Assembly (NCBI GenBank): GCA_963811225.1
Contig: CAWEQO010000012.1
Span: 620,001 to 684,000 of the forward strand
Direction: 5' to 3'
Origin: CAWEQO01 sp963811225
Lineage (GTDB): Bacteria; Chloroflexota; Anaerolineae; Anaerolineales; Anaerolineaceae
Length of the DNA stretch: 64,000 bases
Position numbers and translations under genes: made by a program. How positions within the stretch are numbered: position 1 is the stretch's first letter; every line of letters begins with the position of its first letter. Below, in pieces: positions 1 to 7,057 of this stretch. The notes under the pieces were generated by a model. That model was given only the letters and a program-made list of their open reading frames with translations. It was not told the DNA's origin and searched no databases.

Positions 1-2643
1 CGCGTCGATAGCCTCGTTCAGCCCGGCTTCTTGCTGGCGGAGGGCATTCTTTTCCTCCTCCAGCTTCTGCATGGACTGGCTGTTTTCCTCGGCCTTGGCC
101 AGCAGCTGCACGTGCTGGCGGCGGTTCGCCTCCAGCGCCTGGCGGTACTCCACCAGCCGTTTCTCGGCGTCACGTGTGGCGCGTTCGGCCACCGCGGCGT
201 TGGTGGTCCAGTGCCCCACCTGAGCCTGCAGCTCGTCCAGGGGCAGTTCGGCCAGCGCCCGGCTGCGCTCGCGCACCGCTTCGTGCTGCTGTTGGATGCG
301 CCCCTCGATCTTTTCCAGGTCTGCCAATGTAGCCGCAGCTTCCTGCTCGGTTTTCTGCAGCTGAGCATCCATCCCTGCCAGCTGTTTGCGCTGCCACTCG
401 CTGCGCTGGCGGGCCTGCTCCAGCTCCAGCCCGGCCTTCTGATGGGACTGCACGGCCTGGTTCTGGCGCTGGTTGGCCTGGCGCAGGTCGCGCTCCAGGT
501 CTTTCTCCTGCGAGCGCAGATTGCCCAGCTGCTGCTCGGCCTTGTGGCTCTCGGCAGTGATCTCTTCCAGCCGGTTGGCGACCGATTCGATGGATTCCTT
601 CAGTTCGCGGGTCTGGCGTGGGCGAGCAATCATCCCGGCTCGCCCGTCTTGCCCGGCCACGACCACGCCGCTGCCCCAGAAGACCTCACCCTGCAGGGTG
701 ACTGCTCGGGCAGTGGTTGGCAGGTTGGAGGCGGTGCTGCGGGCGGACCTGCGATCGGGCACGATCACGACCTGTCCAAGTAAAAAGTCGATCAGCGGGA
801 GCAGAAATTCGGGAGCGCGCACCAGGTCGGCTGCCACACCGAAGCAGTCGTCACCCGAGAGGTGCAAGCGGCTGCCGTCGTGCGAGGAGGCGAACGGGAA
901 CAGGATGGCGCGGCCCTTCTCGCCGCCTTCCAGTAAGCGCAGAGCCTGTTCGACATCGGCCTGCGGGTCGAGCAGCACACCATCCAGGAATTCGCCTAAC
1001 ACCGCAGCGACAGCTGTCTCGTACTCGGGCGGCACCTCGATCTGGCTGCTCAGGGCGTGGTACTTGCCGGTCAACTGGCCTTTGCGGGCAGATTCCAACA
1101 AGAAACGCGCGCCCTTGTTCAGACCGCTGAATGAGCGCTCGGCTTGCTCCAGCACATCCAGCTGGGCTTTCAGGCGACCACGCTCGGCCTCTTGTTTGGC
1201 GCGCTCCTCGGCGGCCTTGCGCCGGCACGTCTCCAGCTCATCGATGCGCAGGCGCTGCGACTGCAGGGCCTCTTCGGCGTCTTCCACATCTTCGGCCGCC
1301 TGCTTACGCAGTTTGTCAGCCTGATTCAAGCGCTCTTCTGCCTGTTGCAGGGCCTGCGCTTCACTGGCGACCGCCTCGGTCAGCGACTGCTGCGACTTGT
1401 GCAGGTCCTCCGCCCGGCTGAGCAGCTCATTGTGATGCGCGCGCTGCTGCACCTGGCGGGTTTCCAGGTCCACCAACTGGCGGCGCGCCTCACGCAGGGC
1501 CTGATCGGCCTGCTGGCGCTCCTTCTGGCGGGCTTGCAGCGCCTTGCGGGCCTCTTCCACCTGCGTGCGCGCTTCTTTCAGATCGGCGCCCAGCCGCTCG
1601 ATCTCGGCTTCGGCCGCCTGGGCGCGCTCCTGCTGGTCTCGATAGGCTTCTTCCAGGCGGGCCTGGTCGCTCTGCATGTTCTGCTGCTGGTCCACCAGGG
1701 CGCGCTGGCGCTCGTCCATTACCGCCAGGTTCCGACTGATGCGCTCACGCTGGCGGTGCAGATCGGAGGACTGCATATGCCACTGGCCCAGGTTGGCGCG
1801 CACCTCCTGGAGCAGCTTGCGCGAGACTTCCACCTTCTCCTCGACCGTCATCAGGCGCTGGCGGGCCGCTTCGAGGCGCTGCTCCTGGGCCTGATAGACC
1901 TCGCGGGCACGCAGCAGCTCGTGCTGTGAGCGGTGCCAATGGAAGCCGTACCAGTCGCGCAGCAGCAAGTTCAGGTCGGCCTTGATACGATCGTGCTCCT
2001 GAGCCCGGCGGGCCTGGCGTTCCAGGCTGCGCAGGCGCGGCTCTAATTCAGCCAGAATATCCTGAACGCGCTCAAGGTTGCGCTTGGTGGTATCCAGGCG
2101 AGAGAGCGACTCCTCCCGGCGGCTGCGATACAGCCCGATCCCGGCGGCTTCCTCGAAAAACTTACGGCGCTCGTCCGGCTTAAGCGACAGGGCCGCATCG
2201 ACCAGCCCCTGCCCGATGATGGTGTAGGTGCGCTCGGCCAGGCCGGATTTCGCCAGCAGTTCTGAGATTTCCTTCAGGCGCACGCGCTGGCCATTCAGCA
2301 GGTACTCGTTCTGCCCATCCCGATAGGCGCGACGGGTGATCGAAACCTCGCTGAAATCGATCGGCAGCCAGCCGTCTTCGTTATCAAAAGTGATGGTGGC
2401 CGAGGCCATACTGGCGCGCGGCCGCTGCTCGGAACCGGCGAAAATCATATCTTCGGTCTTGCGGCCGCGCAGCAAAGAATACGACTGCTCGCCTAAAACC
2501 CAGCGCAGGGAATCGGCAACGTTCGACTTCCCGGCCCCGTTCGGGCCGACGATGGCCGTGATCTCAGACGGAAACTCGAACAGCATCCGGCTGGCAAACG
2601 TCTTATAACCGTGAAGTTCCAGGGATTTTAGACGAGAAATCAT
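1..2643 (-). CDS. smc: Chromosome segregation protein SMC, N-terminal part (runs off left edge)
   Basis: The visible 881 residues are the N-terminal ATPase half-domain, the first long coiled-coil arm, the hinge and part of the return arm of an SMC condensin subunit. SMC organises and segregates chromosomes as an ATP-driven dimer with ScpA and ScpB. The Walker A motif GPNGAGKSN is at residues 33-41, followed by WVLGEQS. Residues about 170-500 are heptad-rich Glu/Arg/Gln coiled coil. The globular hinge lies at about 500-660, and a second coiled coil runs to the window edge. The signature motif and Walker B lie outside the window. The ATG (2643-2641) directly abuts the rnc stop codon, so the pair is almost certainly co-transcribed. 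The partner scpA is 2.5 kb away on the other strand. Identification is secure. Confidence 0.96.
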   Translation of the reverse strand, partial: MISRLKSLELHGYKTFASRMLFEFPSEITAIVGPNGAGKSNVADSLRWVLGEQSYSLLRGRKTEDMIFAGSEQRPRASMASATITFDNEDGWLPIDFSEVSITRRAYRDGQNEYLLNGQRVRLKEISELLAKSGLAERTYTIIGQGLVDAALSLKPDERRKFFEEAAGIGLYRSRREESLSRLDTTKRNLERVQDILAELEPRLRSLERQARRAQEHDRIKADLNLLLRDWYGFHWHRSQHELLRAREVYQAQEQRLEAARQRLMTVEEKVEVSRKLLQEVRANLGQWHMQSSDLHRQRERISRNLAVMDERQRALVDQQQNMQSDQARLEEAYRDQQERAQAAEAEIERLGADLKEARTQVEEARKALQARQKERQQADQALREARRQLVDLETRQVQQRAHHNELLSRAEDLHKSQQSLTEAVASEAQALQQAEERLNQADKLRKQAAEDVEDAEEALQSQRLRIDELETCRRKAAEERAKQEAERGRLKAQLDVLEQAERSFSGLNKGARFLLESARKGQLTGKYHALSSQIEVPPEYETAVAAVLGEFLDGVLLDPQADVEQALRLLEGGEKGRAILFPFASSHDGSRLHLSGDDCFGVAADLVRAPEFLLPLIDFLLGQVVIVPDRRSARSTASNLPTTARAVTLQGEVFWGSGVVVAGQDGRAGMIARPRQTRELKESIESVANRLEEITAESHKAEQQLGNLRSQEKDLERDLRQANQRQNQAVQSHQKAGLELEQARQRSEWQRKQLAGMDAQLQKTEQEAAATLADLEKIEGRIQQQHEAVRERSRALAELPLDELQAQVGHWTTNAAVAERATRDAEKRLVEYRQALEANRRQHVQLLAKAEENSQSMQKLEEEKNALRQQEAGLNEAIDA

Positions 2644-3360
2644 TTACTCTACCTGGCCAAGTTGCCGGAGAGCGTCCATCGCCGCGGCCTTGGCTGCTGC
2701 CTGCTTGCTGTTGCCTTTGCCTTTACCGTAGACCTTACCGTTGACCATTACCTCCACCTCGAACAGCTTGGAATGGTCGGGGCCGGTGGCGCCGCGGGTA
2801 ACATACTGGGGCGTGGCATGGCCCTGCCCCTGCGCCCACTCCTGGAACTGCGACTTGGGGTCTTCATTCTTACGGTAGGCTAAGATGTCATCCGAGGCCT
2901 CTTCGAGCAGTGGCGCGATGAAGTCGATGACGGCGGAGATGCCGGAGTGCAGGTACAGCGCGCCGATGAGCGCCTCGAAGGTGTCGCACAGCAGGGCGTC
3001 GCGATCGCGACCGCCGCCTTGCATCTCGCCGCGACCCAGCCGCATGGCCGCGCCCAGATCGACCTGGCGGGCAAACTCGGCCAGCTCCTCGGTATGAACC
3101 AGGGCCGAGCGCATGCGTGTAAGGTCGCCTTCCGGCATTTCCGGGTAACGGTTGTACAGCCAAGCCCCGACGACGAAGTCGAGCACGGCATCGCCCAAGA
3201 ACTCTAATCGCTCGTTGTCCTCTAGCGCTTCGGGGTGCTCGTTCAGATACGAGCGGTGGGTCAGCGCCCGCCCCAACAGCAGCAAGTCTTTAAACGGCAG
3301 GTTGAGTCGTTTGGCTAGATCCTGGGGTGATTCCAGGCTCTTGGAATTGTGGTTGTCCAA
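2644..3360 (-). CDS. rnc: Ribonuclease III
   Basis: This 238-residue protein has the normal RNase III length and layout and cleaves double-stranded RNA in rRNA processing and mRNA decay. The signature NERLEFLGDAVLD is at residues 49-61. The second catalytic acidic pair is D126 and E129 in DTFEALIGA. A double-stranded RNA-binding domain fills about 165-235 and ends in an Ala/Lys-rich helix. The start is TTG at 3360, supported by a GGGAGG Shine-Dalgarno 6 nt upstream; no ATG gives the full domain. The gene is followed without a gap by smc. Its leader holds a 29 bp perfect hairpin and a second weaker hairpin, so self-cleavage control of the kind known for E. coli rnc is plausible. Confidence 0.96.
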   Translation of the reverse strand: MDNHNSKSLESPQDLAKRLNLPFKDLLLLGRALTHRSYLNEHPEALEDNERLEFLGDAVLDFVVGAWLYNRYPEMPEGDLTRMRSALVHTEELAEFARQVDLGAAMRLGRGEMQGGGRDRDALLCDTFEALIGALYLHSGISAVIDFIAPLLEEASDDILAYRKNEDPKSQFQEWAQGQGHATPQYVTRGATGPDHSKLFEVEVMVNGKVYGKGKGNSKQAAAKAAAMDALRQLGQVE

Positions 3361-3370
3361 AACGAACCTC

Positions 3371-3440
3371 CCGAGAACTCAGGGAGCGCCAGCCACTTCA
3401 CTTCGTTCCTGTAAGTGGCTGGAGATCCATCAGTTCTCCC
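3371..3440. repeat. Imperfect hairpin next to the rnc ribosome-binding site
   Basis: A 10 bp perfect stem (3389-3398 with 3413-3422) sits inside a weaker outer pairing of GAGAACT and AGTTCTC. It would form in the rnc mRNA just upstream of the GGGAGG ribosome-binding site. The pairing is directly visible; a role in rnc translation is inference. Confidence 0.55.
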
Positions 3441-3457
3441 ATGAATGAGTTTACCGG

Positions 3458-3524
3458 TATCCGTTGATGCAGTGGTGTTTGGGGTGAGCATTATGCACCC
3501 CAAACACCACTGCATCAACGGATA
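3458..3524. repeat. Long hairpin, 29 bp perfect stem, in the moaDE-rnc gap
   Basis: Arms 3458-3486 and 3496-3524 are exact reverse complements around a 9 nt loop. No U-run follows on the minus strand, so it is not a textbook intrinsic terminator. It lies downstream of moaDE and inside the likely leader of rnc-smc. A stem longer than two helical turns is an expected substrate of RNase III itself. Part of the stem (gcagtggtgttt) recurs in the palindrome at 57309. Confidence 0.85.
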
Positions 3525-3535
3525 TCATTTCCCTA

Positions 3536-3565
3536 ATTATAACCCGCTCAGGCGGGTTTTTGGAA
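3536..3565 (-). promoter_or_regulatory. Probable promoter of rnc-smc
   Basis: On the minus strand there is a TATAAT -10 box (3541-3536) with TTCCAA 18 nt upstream. The spacer contains a small GC hairpin (AACCCGC/GCGGGTT, 3541-3558) that on the plus strand is followed by five T, so it may also act as a plus-strand terminator. Transcription from here would give an rnc leader of about 170 nt carrying both hairpins. The -10 is convincing; the -35 is weak. Confidence 0.5.
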
Positions 3566-3620
3566 AGTGCATCAGGCCTCGACCGGCCCCTCTTATGGAG
3601 AGGTCGGGGGAGGTTTGCGC

Positions 3621-4325
3621 CTAATCGCCTCTGCGAGGGGTATAGTCCCCTTCGACCCAGCGATCCCCTTGCAAGCCGACCTCTTTCTTCCAGATCGGCA
3701 CGATTTCCTTCAGCCGGTCGATCCCGTAGCGGGCCGCTTCGAAAGCGCCGGTGTCGCGGTGGGACGCAGCGCAGGCGACCAGCACGGTGGGTGTACCGGG
3801 CTCCAGGTGGCCGATGCGCTGGACGATGGCGATGCCTTCGACAGCGGGCCAGCGCTGGCGGATCTCCTCCGCCACCTGGGCCAGCTTGGCCTCGGCCATT
3901 GGCACATAGGCTTCATATTCCAGTGAGGCGGTCTCGTGCGGGCTGTCGCGCCTGGTGACGCCGCGCACCACCCCGGTGAACAAGCAGACCGCGCCGGTGC
4001 TGGGCTGGGTGATCTGAGCAATCAGTTCGTCCATGCTGAGCGGATCGTAGACCACCTGTAGCACGGTGGGGAAGCTGCCGTTCCCACCGCTGACCGGCGG
4101 GAACAAGGCCACCTCGGCCCCAAGCGGCACGAGGTCTTCGTCAAAAGCAAATTCCTGGCCCACTGCCACAATGGCCTGGCTCAGGTAAGGTTTCAGTTCC
4201 GGGCGCTGCTCGCCGAGCAGGTTCTTCAACTGCCCAACGGAGGTATCCTCGGGGGCGTCCAGAGTCAACTGAGACGTTCCGGCCCGGTCTTTCAAGGTTG
4301 CAAACAACAGGATCTTTACTTCCAT
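3621..4325 (-). CDS. moaDE: Molybdopterin synthase as one MoaD-MoaE fusion protein
   Basis: This 234-residue protein joins both subunits of molybdopterin synthase, which adds two sulfurs to precursor Z (cPMP). Residues 1-81 are the ubiquitin-fold MoaD part ending in PPVSGG. Residues 82-234 are MoaE, with FTGVVRG, HRIGHLEPG-like and WKKE motifs. The start chosen is the ATG at 4325, five bases after the moaC stop and preceded by GTGAGG; an upstream in-frame ATG at 4373 lies inside moaC. MoaD normally needs a free C-terminal GlyGly for thiocarboxylation, so the internal GG at 80-81 implies cleavage, as reported for mycobacterial MoaX. It follows moaC in one operon. Confidence 0.93.
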   Translation of the reverse strand: MEVKILLFATLKDRAGTSQLTLDAPEDTSVGQLKNLLGEQRPELKPYLSQAIVAVGQEFAFDEDLVPLGAEVALFPPVSGGNGSFPTVLQVVYDPLSMDELIAQITQPSTGAVCLFTGVVRGVTRRDSPHETASLEYEAYVPMAEAKLAQVAEEIRQRWPAVEGIAIVQRIGHLEPGTPTVLVACAASHRDTGAFEAARYGIDRLKEIVPIWKKEVGLQGDRWVEGDYTPRRGD

Positions 4326-4329
4326 AGCC

Positions 4330-4815
4330 TCACTCGTTGTAAACGTCGCCGCTCTGGCCTCCATGTTTTTCAACCAGGCGAATATGTTCGATGTGGGCAG
4401 TCTTCTCGACCGCCTTGATCATGTCGTACACGGTCAGCGCCGCCACCGATACGGCCGTCAGCGCTTCCATCTCGACGCCGGTCTTGCCGACCGTCACCAC
4501 GGTGGCAGTGATCTGCACGCCGGGCAGCCTGTCGTTCAGCTCTACTTCCACGTTGACCTGATGGATCGCCAGCGGGTGGCATAGGGGAATCAGTTCAGAA
4601 GTGCGCTTGGCGGCCATTACCCCGGCAATCTGAGCGACCGCCAGCACATCGCCCTTTTTCATCAGTCCCTGGCGGACCAGGTCGAGCGTCTCGGGGCGCA
4701 TGTGCACTTCACCGCGGGCAATGGCGGTGCGCTGCGTATCCGGCTTGGCAGACACGTCTACCATGCGGGCGCGCCCGCTTTCATCTAAATGAGAGAGTTG
4801 CTTATCGGACGTCAT
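4330..4815 (-). CDS. moaC: Cyclic pyranopterin monophosphate synthase MoaC
   Basis: A 161-residue protein of normal MoaC length. With MoaA it makes cPMP from GTP, the first stage of molybdenum cofactor synthesis. Visible family motifs are KRTSELIPLCHPL (about 70-82), GKTGVEMEAL (about 109-118), DMIKAVEK (about 130-137) with the conserved Asp and Lys, and KHGGQSGD near the end. It is followed five bases later by moaDE. No Shine-Dalgarno precedes the ATG; a TATAAT box lies only 6 nt upstream, so the mRNA is probably leaderless. No moaA, moeA or molybdoenzyme is in the window. Confidence 0.95.
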   Translation of the reverse strand: MTSDKQLSHLDESGRARMVDVSAKPDTQRTAIARGEVHMRPETLDLVRQGLMKKGDVLAVAQIAGVMAAKRTSELIPLCHPLAIHQVNVEVELNDRLPGVQITATVVTVGKTGVEMEALTAVSVAALTVYDMIKAVEKTAHIEHIRLVEKHGGQSGDVYNE

Positions 4816-4821
4816 TGGCCT

Positions 4822-4851
4822 ATTATACCCTTATTCAGGCAGGCGTTTGAA
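4822..4851 (-). promoter_or_regulatory. Promoter of moaC-moaDE
   Basis: On the minus strand TTCAAA (4851-4846), an 18 nt spacer and TATAAT (4827-4822) are followed after 6 nt by the moaC ATG. Transcription would start at or next to the start codon, which fits leaderless translation. Confidence 0.6.
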
Positions 4852-4862
4852 AGCGCCCGAAC

Positions 4863-5134
4863 GGATGAACCCATGGGACTGATGCCCCCTCGTAGCCCAA
4901 CACATCCCTGTGTTGGGTCCACAGCCAACCAACACCATTTCCATTCACATCCCCCATTCCATCCCAACACAAGGATGTGTTGGGCTACGGTTGGATCCAA
5001 CATTGATGAATCCATGGATGCGATGCCCCTTCGTAGCCCAACACATCCCTGTGTTGGGTCCACGGCCAATCAATACCATTTCCGTTCACATCCCCCATTC
5101 CATCCCAACACAAGGATATGTTGGGCTACGGTTG
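4863..5134. repeat. Two tandem copies of a 141 bp unit with nested palindromes
   Basis: Copy 1 spans about 4863-4994 and copy 2 about 5003-5134, with a 141 bp period and few differences. Each copy begins cgtagcccaacacatcc and ends with the reverse complement ggatatgttgggctacg or a one-base variant. Each end is itself a small hairpin (cccaacac/gtgttggg). The element lies between the divergent moaC and scpA genes and carries no plausible coding sequence. The same cgtagccca outer ends recur at 18450-18489, so this looks like a dispersed fold-back family. Confidence 0.85.
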
Positions 5135-5158
5135 TGGGCTCAAAACGGTATCCCCTGA

Positions 5159-5164
5159 TATAAT
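5159..5164 (+). promoter_or_regulatory. -10 box of scpA (leaderless type)
   Basis: A perfect TATAAT ends 7 nt before the scpA ATG at 5172. No Shine-Dalgarno is present and no clear -35 is seen. The box begins 24 bp after the tandem fold-back unit. Confidence 0.5.
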
Positions 5165-5171
5165 CAAGCCC

Positions 5172-5957
5172 ATGAGCCTGCAAGTTGCTGGACACCAAAC
5201 TGAAGGATACCGCGTCGCCACCAACGTCTACGAAGGCCCGCTGGATCTTCTGCTGGAGCTGATCGAACGCACCGAGCTGGACATCACAACCCTGGCAATC
5301 GCTCAGGTGACCGACCAGTACCTGGGCTACCTCAAGGATCTGCAAAACCGCGACCCGGCGGAGGTCTCAGCTTTCCTTGTGATGGCGGCGCGCCTGCTGC
5401 AGATCAAATCGGCGGCGCTGCTGCCACGGCCTGAGGCGGTGGAGCATACCGGCGAGGAGGAAGACGACGCCGAGGCCCTGGCCCGCCAGCTGATCGAGTA
5501 TCGGCGCTTCAAGCAGATCGCCAACCTGCTGGCCCGGCGCGAAGAGGCCGGACTGCATGCCTACCTGCGCCTTGCCCCGGCCCAAATCAAGGTGGATGCC
5601 CGCCCGGACATGACCGGCATCGGCCTGGCCGACCTGGTCGAGGCAGCCCGGCAAGCGTTCGGCAGCACCGCCAATCTGCCCAATCTCAGCTCAGTCGTTT
5701 CCATGCCGCGCATCACCATTCGCGACAAGATCCAGGCCATCCTGGGTATCCTCAAGCACAAGACGACGGCCACCTTCCGCTCGCTGCTGCGCACCCCCAA
5801 CCGGGTCGAAGTGGTGGTCACCTTTCTGGCCTTGCTCGAGCTGATCAAACGTCGGGTGGTCGAGGCTCATCAAGAGACCTTGTTCTCCGACATTGAGTTT
5901 GATTCCATTGGGGAATGGCAGGAGGATGGGAATATTGAGATTGAGTTTAATGAATAA
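5172..5957 (+). CDS. scpA: Segregation and condensation protein A
   Basis: A 261-residue kleisin that bridges SMC heads in bacterial condensin. The N-terminal kleisin block contains FEGPLDLLL-type residues (here YEGPLDLLLELI, about 20-31), then LDITTLAIAQVTDQY and FLVMAARLLQIKSAALLP. The C-terminal winged-helix block ends with FLALLELIKRRVVEAHQ and an acidic tail. The start is the ATG at 5172; the upstream in-frame ATG at 5118 would add residues translated from the repeat. It lies close to smc on the opposite strand, which suits a shared complex. scpB, the usual next gene, is absent; a convergent hypothetical gene follows. Confidence 0.94.
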   Translation: MSLQVAGHQTEGYRVATNVYEGPLDLLLELIERTELDITTLAIAQVTDQYLGYLKDLQNRDPAEVSAFLVMAARLLQIKSAALLPRPEAVEHTGEEEDDAEALARQLIEYRRFKQIANLLARREEAGLHAYLRLAPAQIKVDARPDMTGIGLADLVEAARQAFGSTANLPNLSSVVSMPRITIRDKIQAILGILKHKTTATFRSLLRTPNRVEVVVTFLALLELIKRRVVEAHQETLFSDIEFDSIGEWQEDGNIEIEFNE

Positions 5958-5958
5958 A

Positions 5959-6081
5959 GGGCGGGCAATTGGGCGATTTGGGATTAGGAATTGGGGATTG
6001 GGTGGTTGGGCGGTTGGGGTCCTAATCCCCAATTGGCTAATTGCCTAATCCCAAATCCCAAATCCCTAATCCCAAATCCCC
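5959..6081. repeat. G-rich/C-rich fold-back with G-quadruplex motifs on both strands
   Basis: The plus strand has eight or more runs of at least three G in 5959-6019, fitting two canonical four-tract quadruplex motifs. The segment 6021-6081 has C-runs in aatccca heptads, so the minus strand there also has at least four G-runs. The halves are partly complementary. It sits in the convergent gap after scpA and before the gene at 6095, so each transcript would carry G-rich sequence at its 3' end. Confidence 0.75.
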
Positions 6082-6094
6082 TCTTAACCCTCTT

Positions 6095-6625
6095 TTACTC
6101 TTCCTCTGTCACATTATACGGCAGCCTGCCGCCGACCCAGACCACCATCAGACGCACATCATAATCCTCGGCTGCTGAGTTGGGGTACAGTTCGGCATAG
6201 GCCGCGTCGAGTGCATCGTAGGTCTCGTCTTTGGGCCAGTCGATCATGAATCCCGGCAGCTTCGTGCGATCGGCATCCGGCGGAAGCAGCTCCCAGCCGC
6301 GCTGATCAAGCAGATCGTAGATTTGCTGGCGAAGCTCGGGGTTTAACTCCGACCAGGCCTGCAGCGTCTCGGCGACGAAATCGGAGTTGCGCTGGAAAGC
6401 GGTGATGGCGCCGCGCAGCTTCAGCGGAGCGGGGGCCTGGGCGCTGTTGCGGAAGCCGGGCACCTGCACGTGACGCTTGATCTGCCCCGCCAGGGCGGAC
6501 TTCTGGCGCGGCGGCAGCCGGTTCATGCCTGCCAAGACGGTCTGCAGCACCTGCTGGCGGTAATCGTCCAGCATGAATTCATTGATAGCGCTAAAAGGTA
6601 GGAATTGGACTTGTTTGTCGTTCAT
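6095..6625 (-). CDS. Conserved-looking hypothetical protein
   Basis: A 176-residue soluble protein I do not recognise. It starts with a short hydrophilic segment, is helical through about residue 115 (Leu-, Gln- and Arg-rich), and then has a more aromatic C-terminal part with GWELLPPDADRTKLPGF and LMVVWVGGRLPYN. There is no signal peptide, membrane segment or metal-binding pattern. The ATG has no Shine-Dalgarno, but a TATAAT box ends 6 nt upstream (6637-6632), the leaderless arrangement also seen at moaC and mutS. It converges with scpA across a G-quadruplex-prone gap. Codon use matches the neighbours, so it is probably a real gene of unknown role. Confidence 0.75.
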   Translation of the reverse strand: MNDKQVQFLPFSAINEFMLDDYRQQVLQTVLAGMNRLPPRQKSALAGQIKRHVQVPGFRNSAQAPAPLKLRGAITAFQRNSDFVAETLQAWSELNPELRQQIYDLLDQRGWELLPPDADRTKLPGFMIDWPKDETYDALDAAYAELYPNSAAEDYDVRLMVVWVGGRLPYNVTEEE

Positions 6626-6631
6626 AGCAAG

Positions 6632-6637
6632 ATTATA
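6632..6637 (-). promoter_or_regulatory. -10 box, leaderless type, for the gene at 6095
   Basis: TATAAT on the minus strand ends 6 nt before the ATG at 6625. No convincing -35 hexamer is visible at the usual distance. Confidence 0.5.
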
Positions 6638-6659
6638 AACGGTTCTTGATAAAAAAGAG

Positions 6660-6719
6660 GTAACTGCTCAGGCAGCGGCGCTCCCTCATCTGGAAAACCG
6701 CCGCTGCCTGAGCAGTTAC
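6660..6719. repeat. Hairpin with 21 bp perfect stem
   Basis: Arms 6660-6680 and 6699-6719 are exact reverse complements around an 18 nt loop. The outer sequence (gtaactgctcaggcag) is the same as in the 90 bp palindrome at 57309 and is echoed at 52203, so these form one family. It lies upstream of the gene at 6095. Confidence 0.85.
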
Positions 6720-6758
6720 AAAAAGAGAACAGAGAGCAGAAATCGCTCTCTGTTCTCT
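6720..6758 (-). terminator. Intrinsic terminator after pspC
   Basis: A 14 bp perfect stem (6724-6737 with 6745-6758) with a 7 nt loop is followed on the minus strand by five U. It lies 15 bp after the pspC stop codon, so it is a standard terminator for that gene. Confidence 0.8.
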
Positions 6759-6772
6759 ATTCTTGGTTATTT

Positions 6773-6964
6773 TTACCGTTCAGGTGGGATGATGATCCAC
6801 AACAAAAGATAGGGGATGACACCGGGTAAGCCGCCCGGCAGGGCCAGGATAAGAAAAAGCAGCCGGAACCAGAATGCGCTCAGCCCGAAGAACTCCCCAA
6901 GTCCGCCGCAAACCCCGGCGATGACCCGATTATGCCGTGATCGACGTAAAATGTTGGTTGTCAT
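6773..6964 (-). CDS. PspC-domain small membrane protein
   Basis: A 63-residue protein that is one PspC domain. The phage-shock/PspC pattern is visible: RRSRHNRVIAGVCGGLGEFFG at the N-terminus, then a membrane segment (about 30-58) with ALPGGLPGVIPYLLLWIIIPP. In other bacteria PspC proteins sense or buffer inner-membrane stress. Here it stands alone, without pspA or pspB nearby, which is common for these short forms. The ATG at 6964 has AAGGAG about 8 nt upstream, and a good terminator follows the gene. Confidence 0.88.
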   Translation of the reverse strand: MTTNILRRSRHNRVIAGVCGGLGEFFGLSAFWFRLLFLILALPGGLPGVIPYLLLWIIIPPER

Positions 6965-7057
6965 GTCTAATACTCCTTCACGTTATTCTCTTGGTGCTCA
7001 CCTATATTTACGTAAAATCTCCGCCCAAGTTGCAGAGCCCTCACCAACGGCAAGAGC

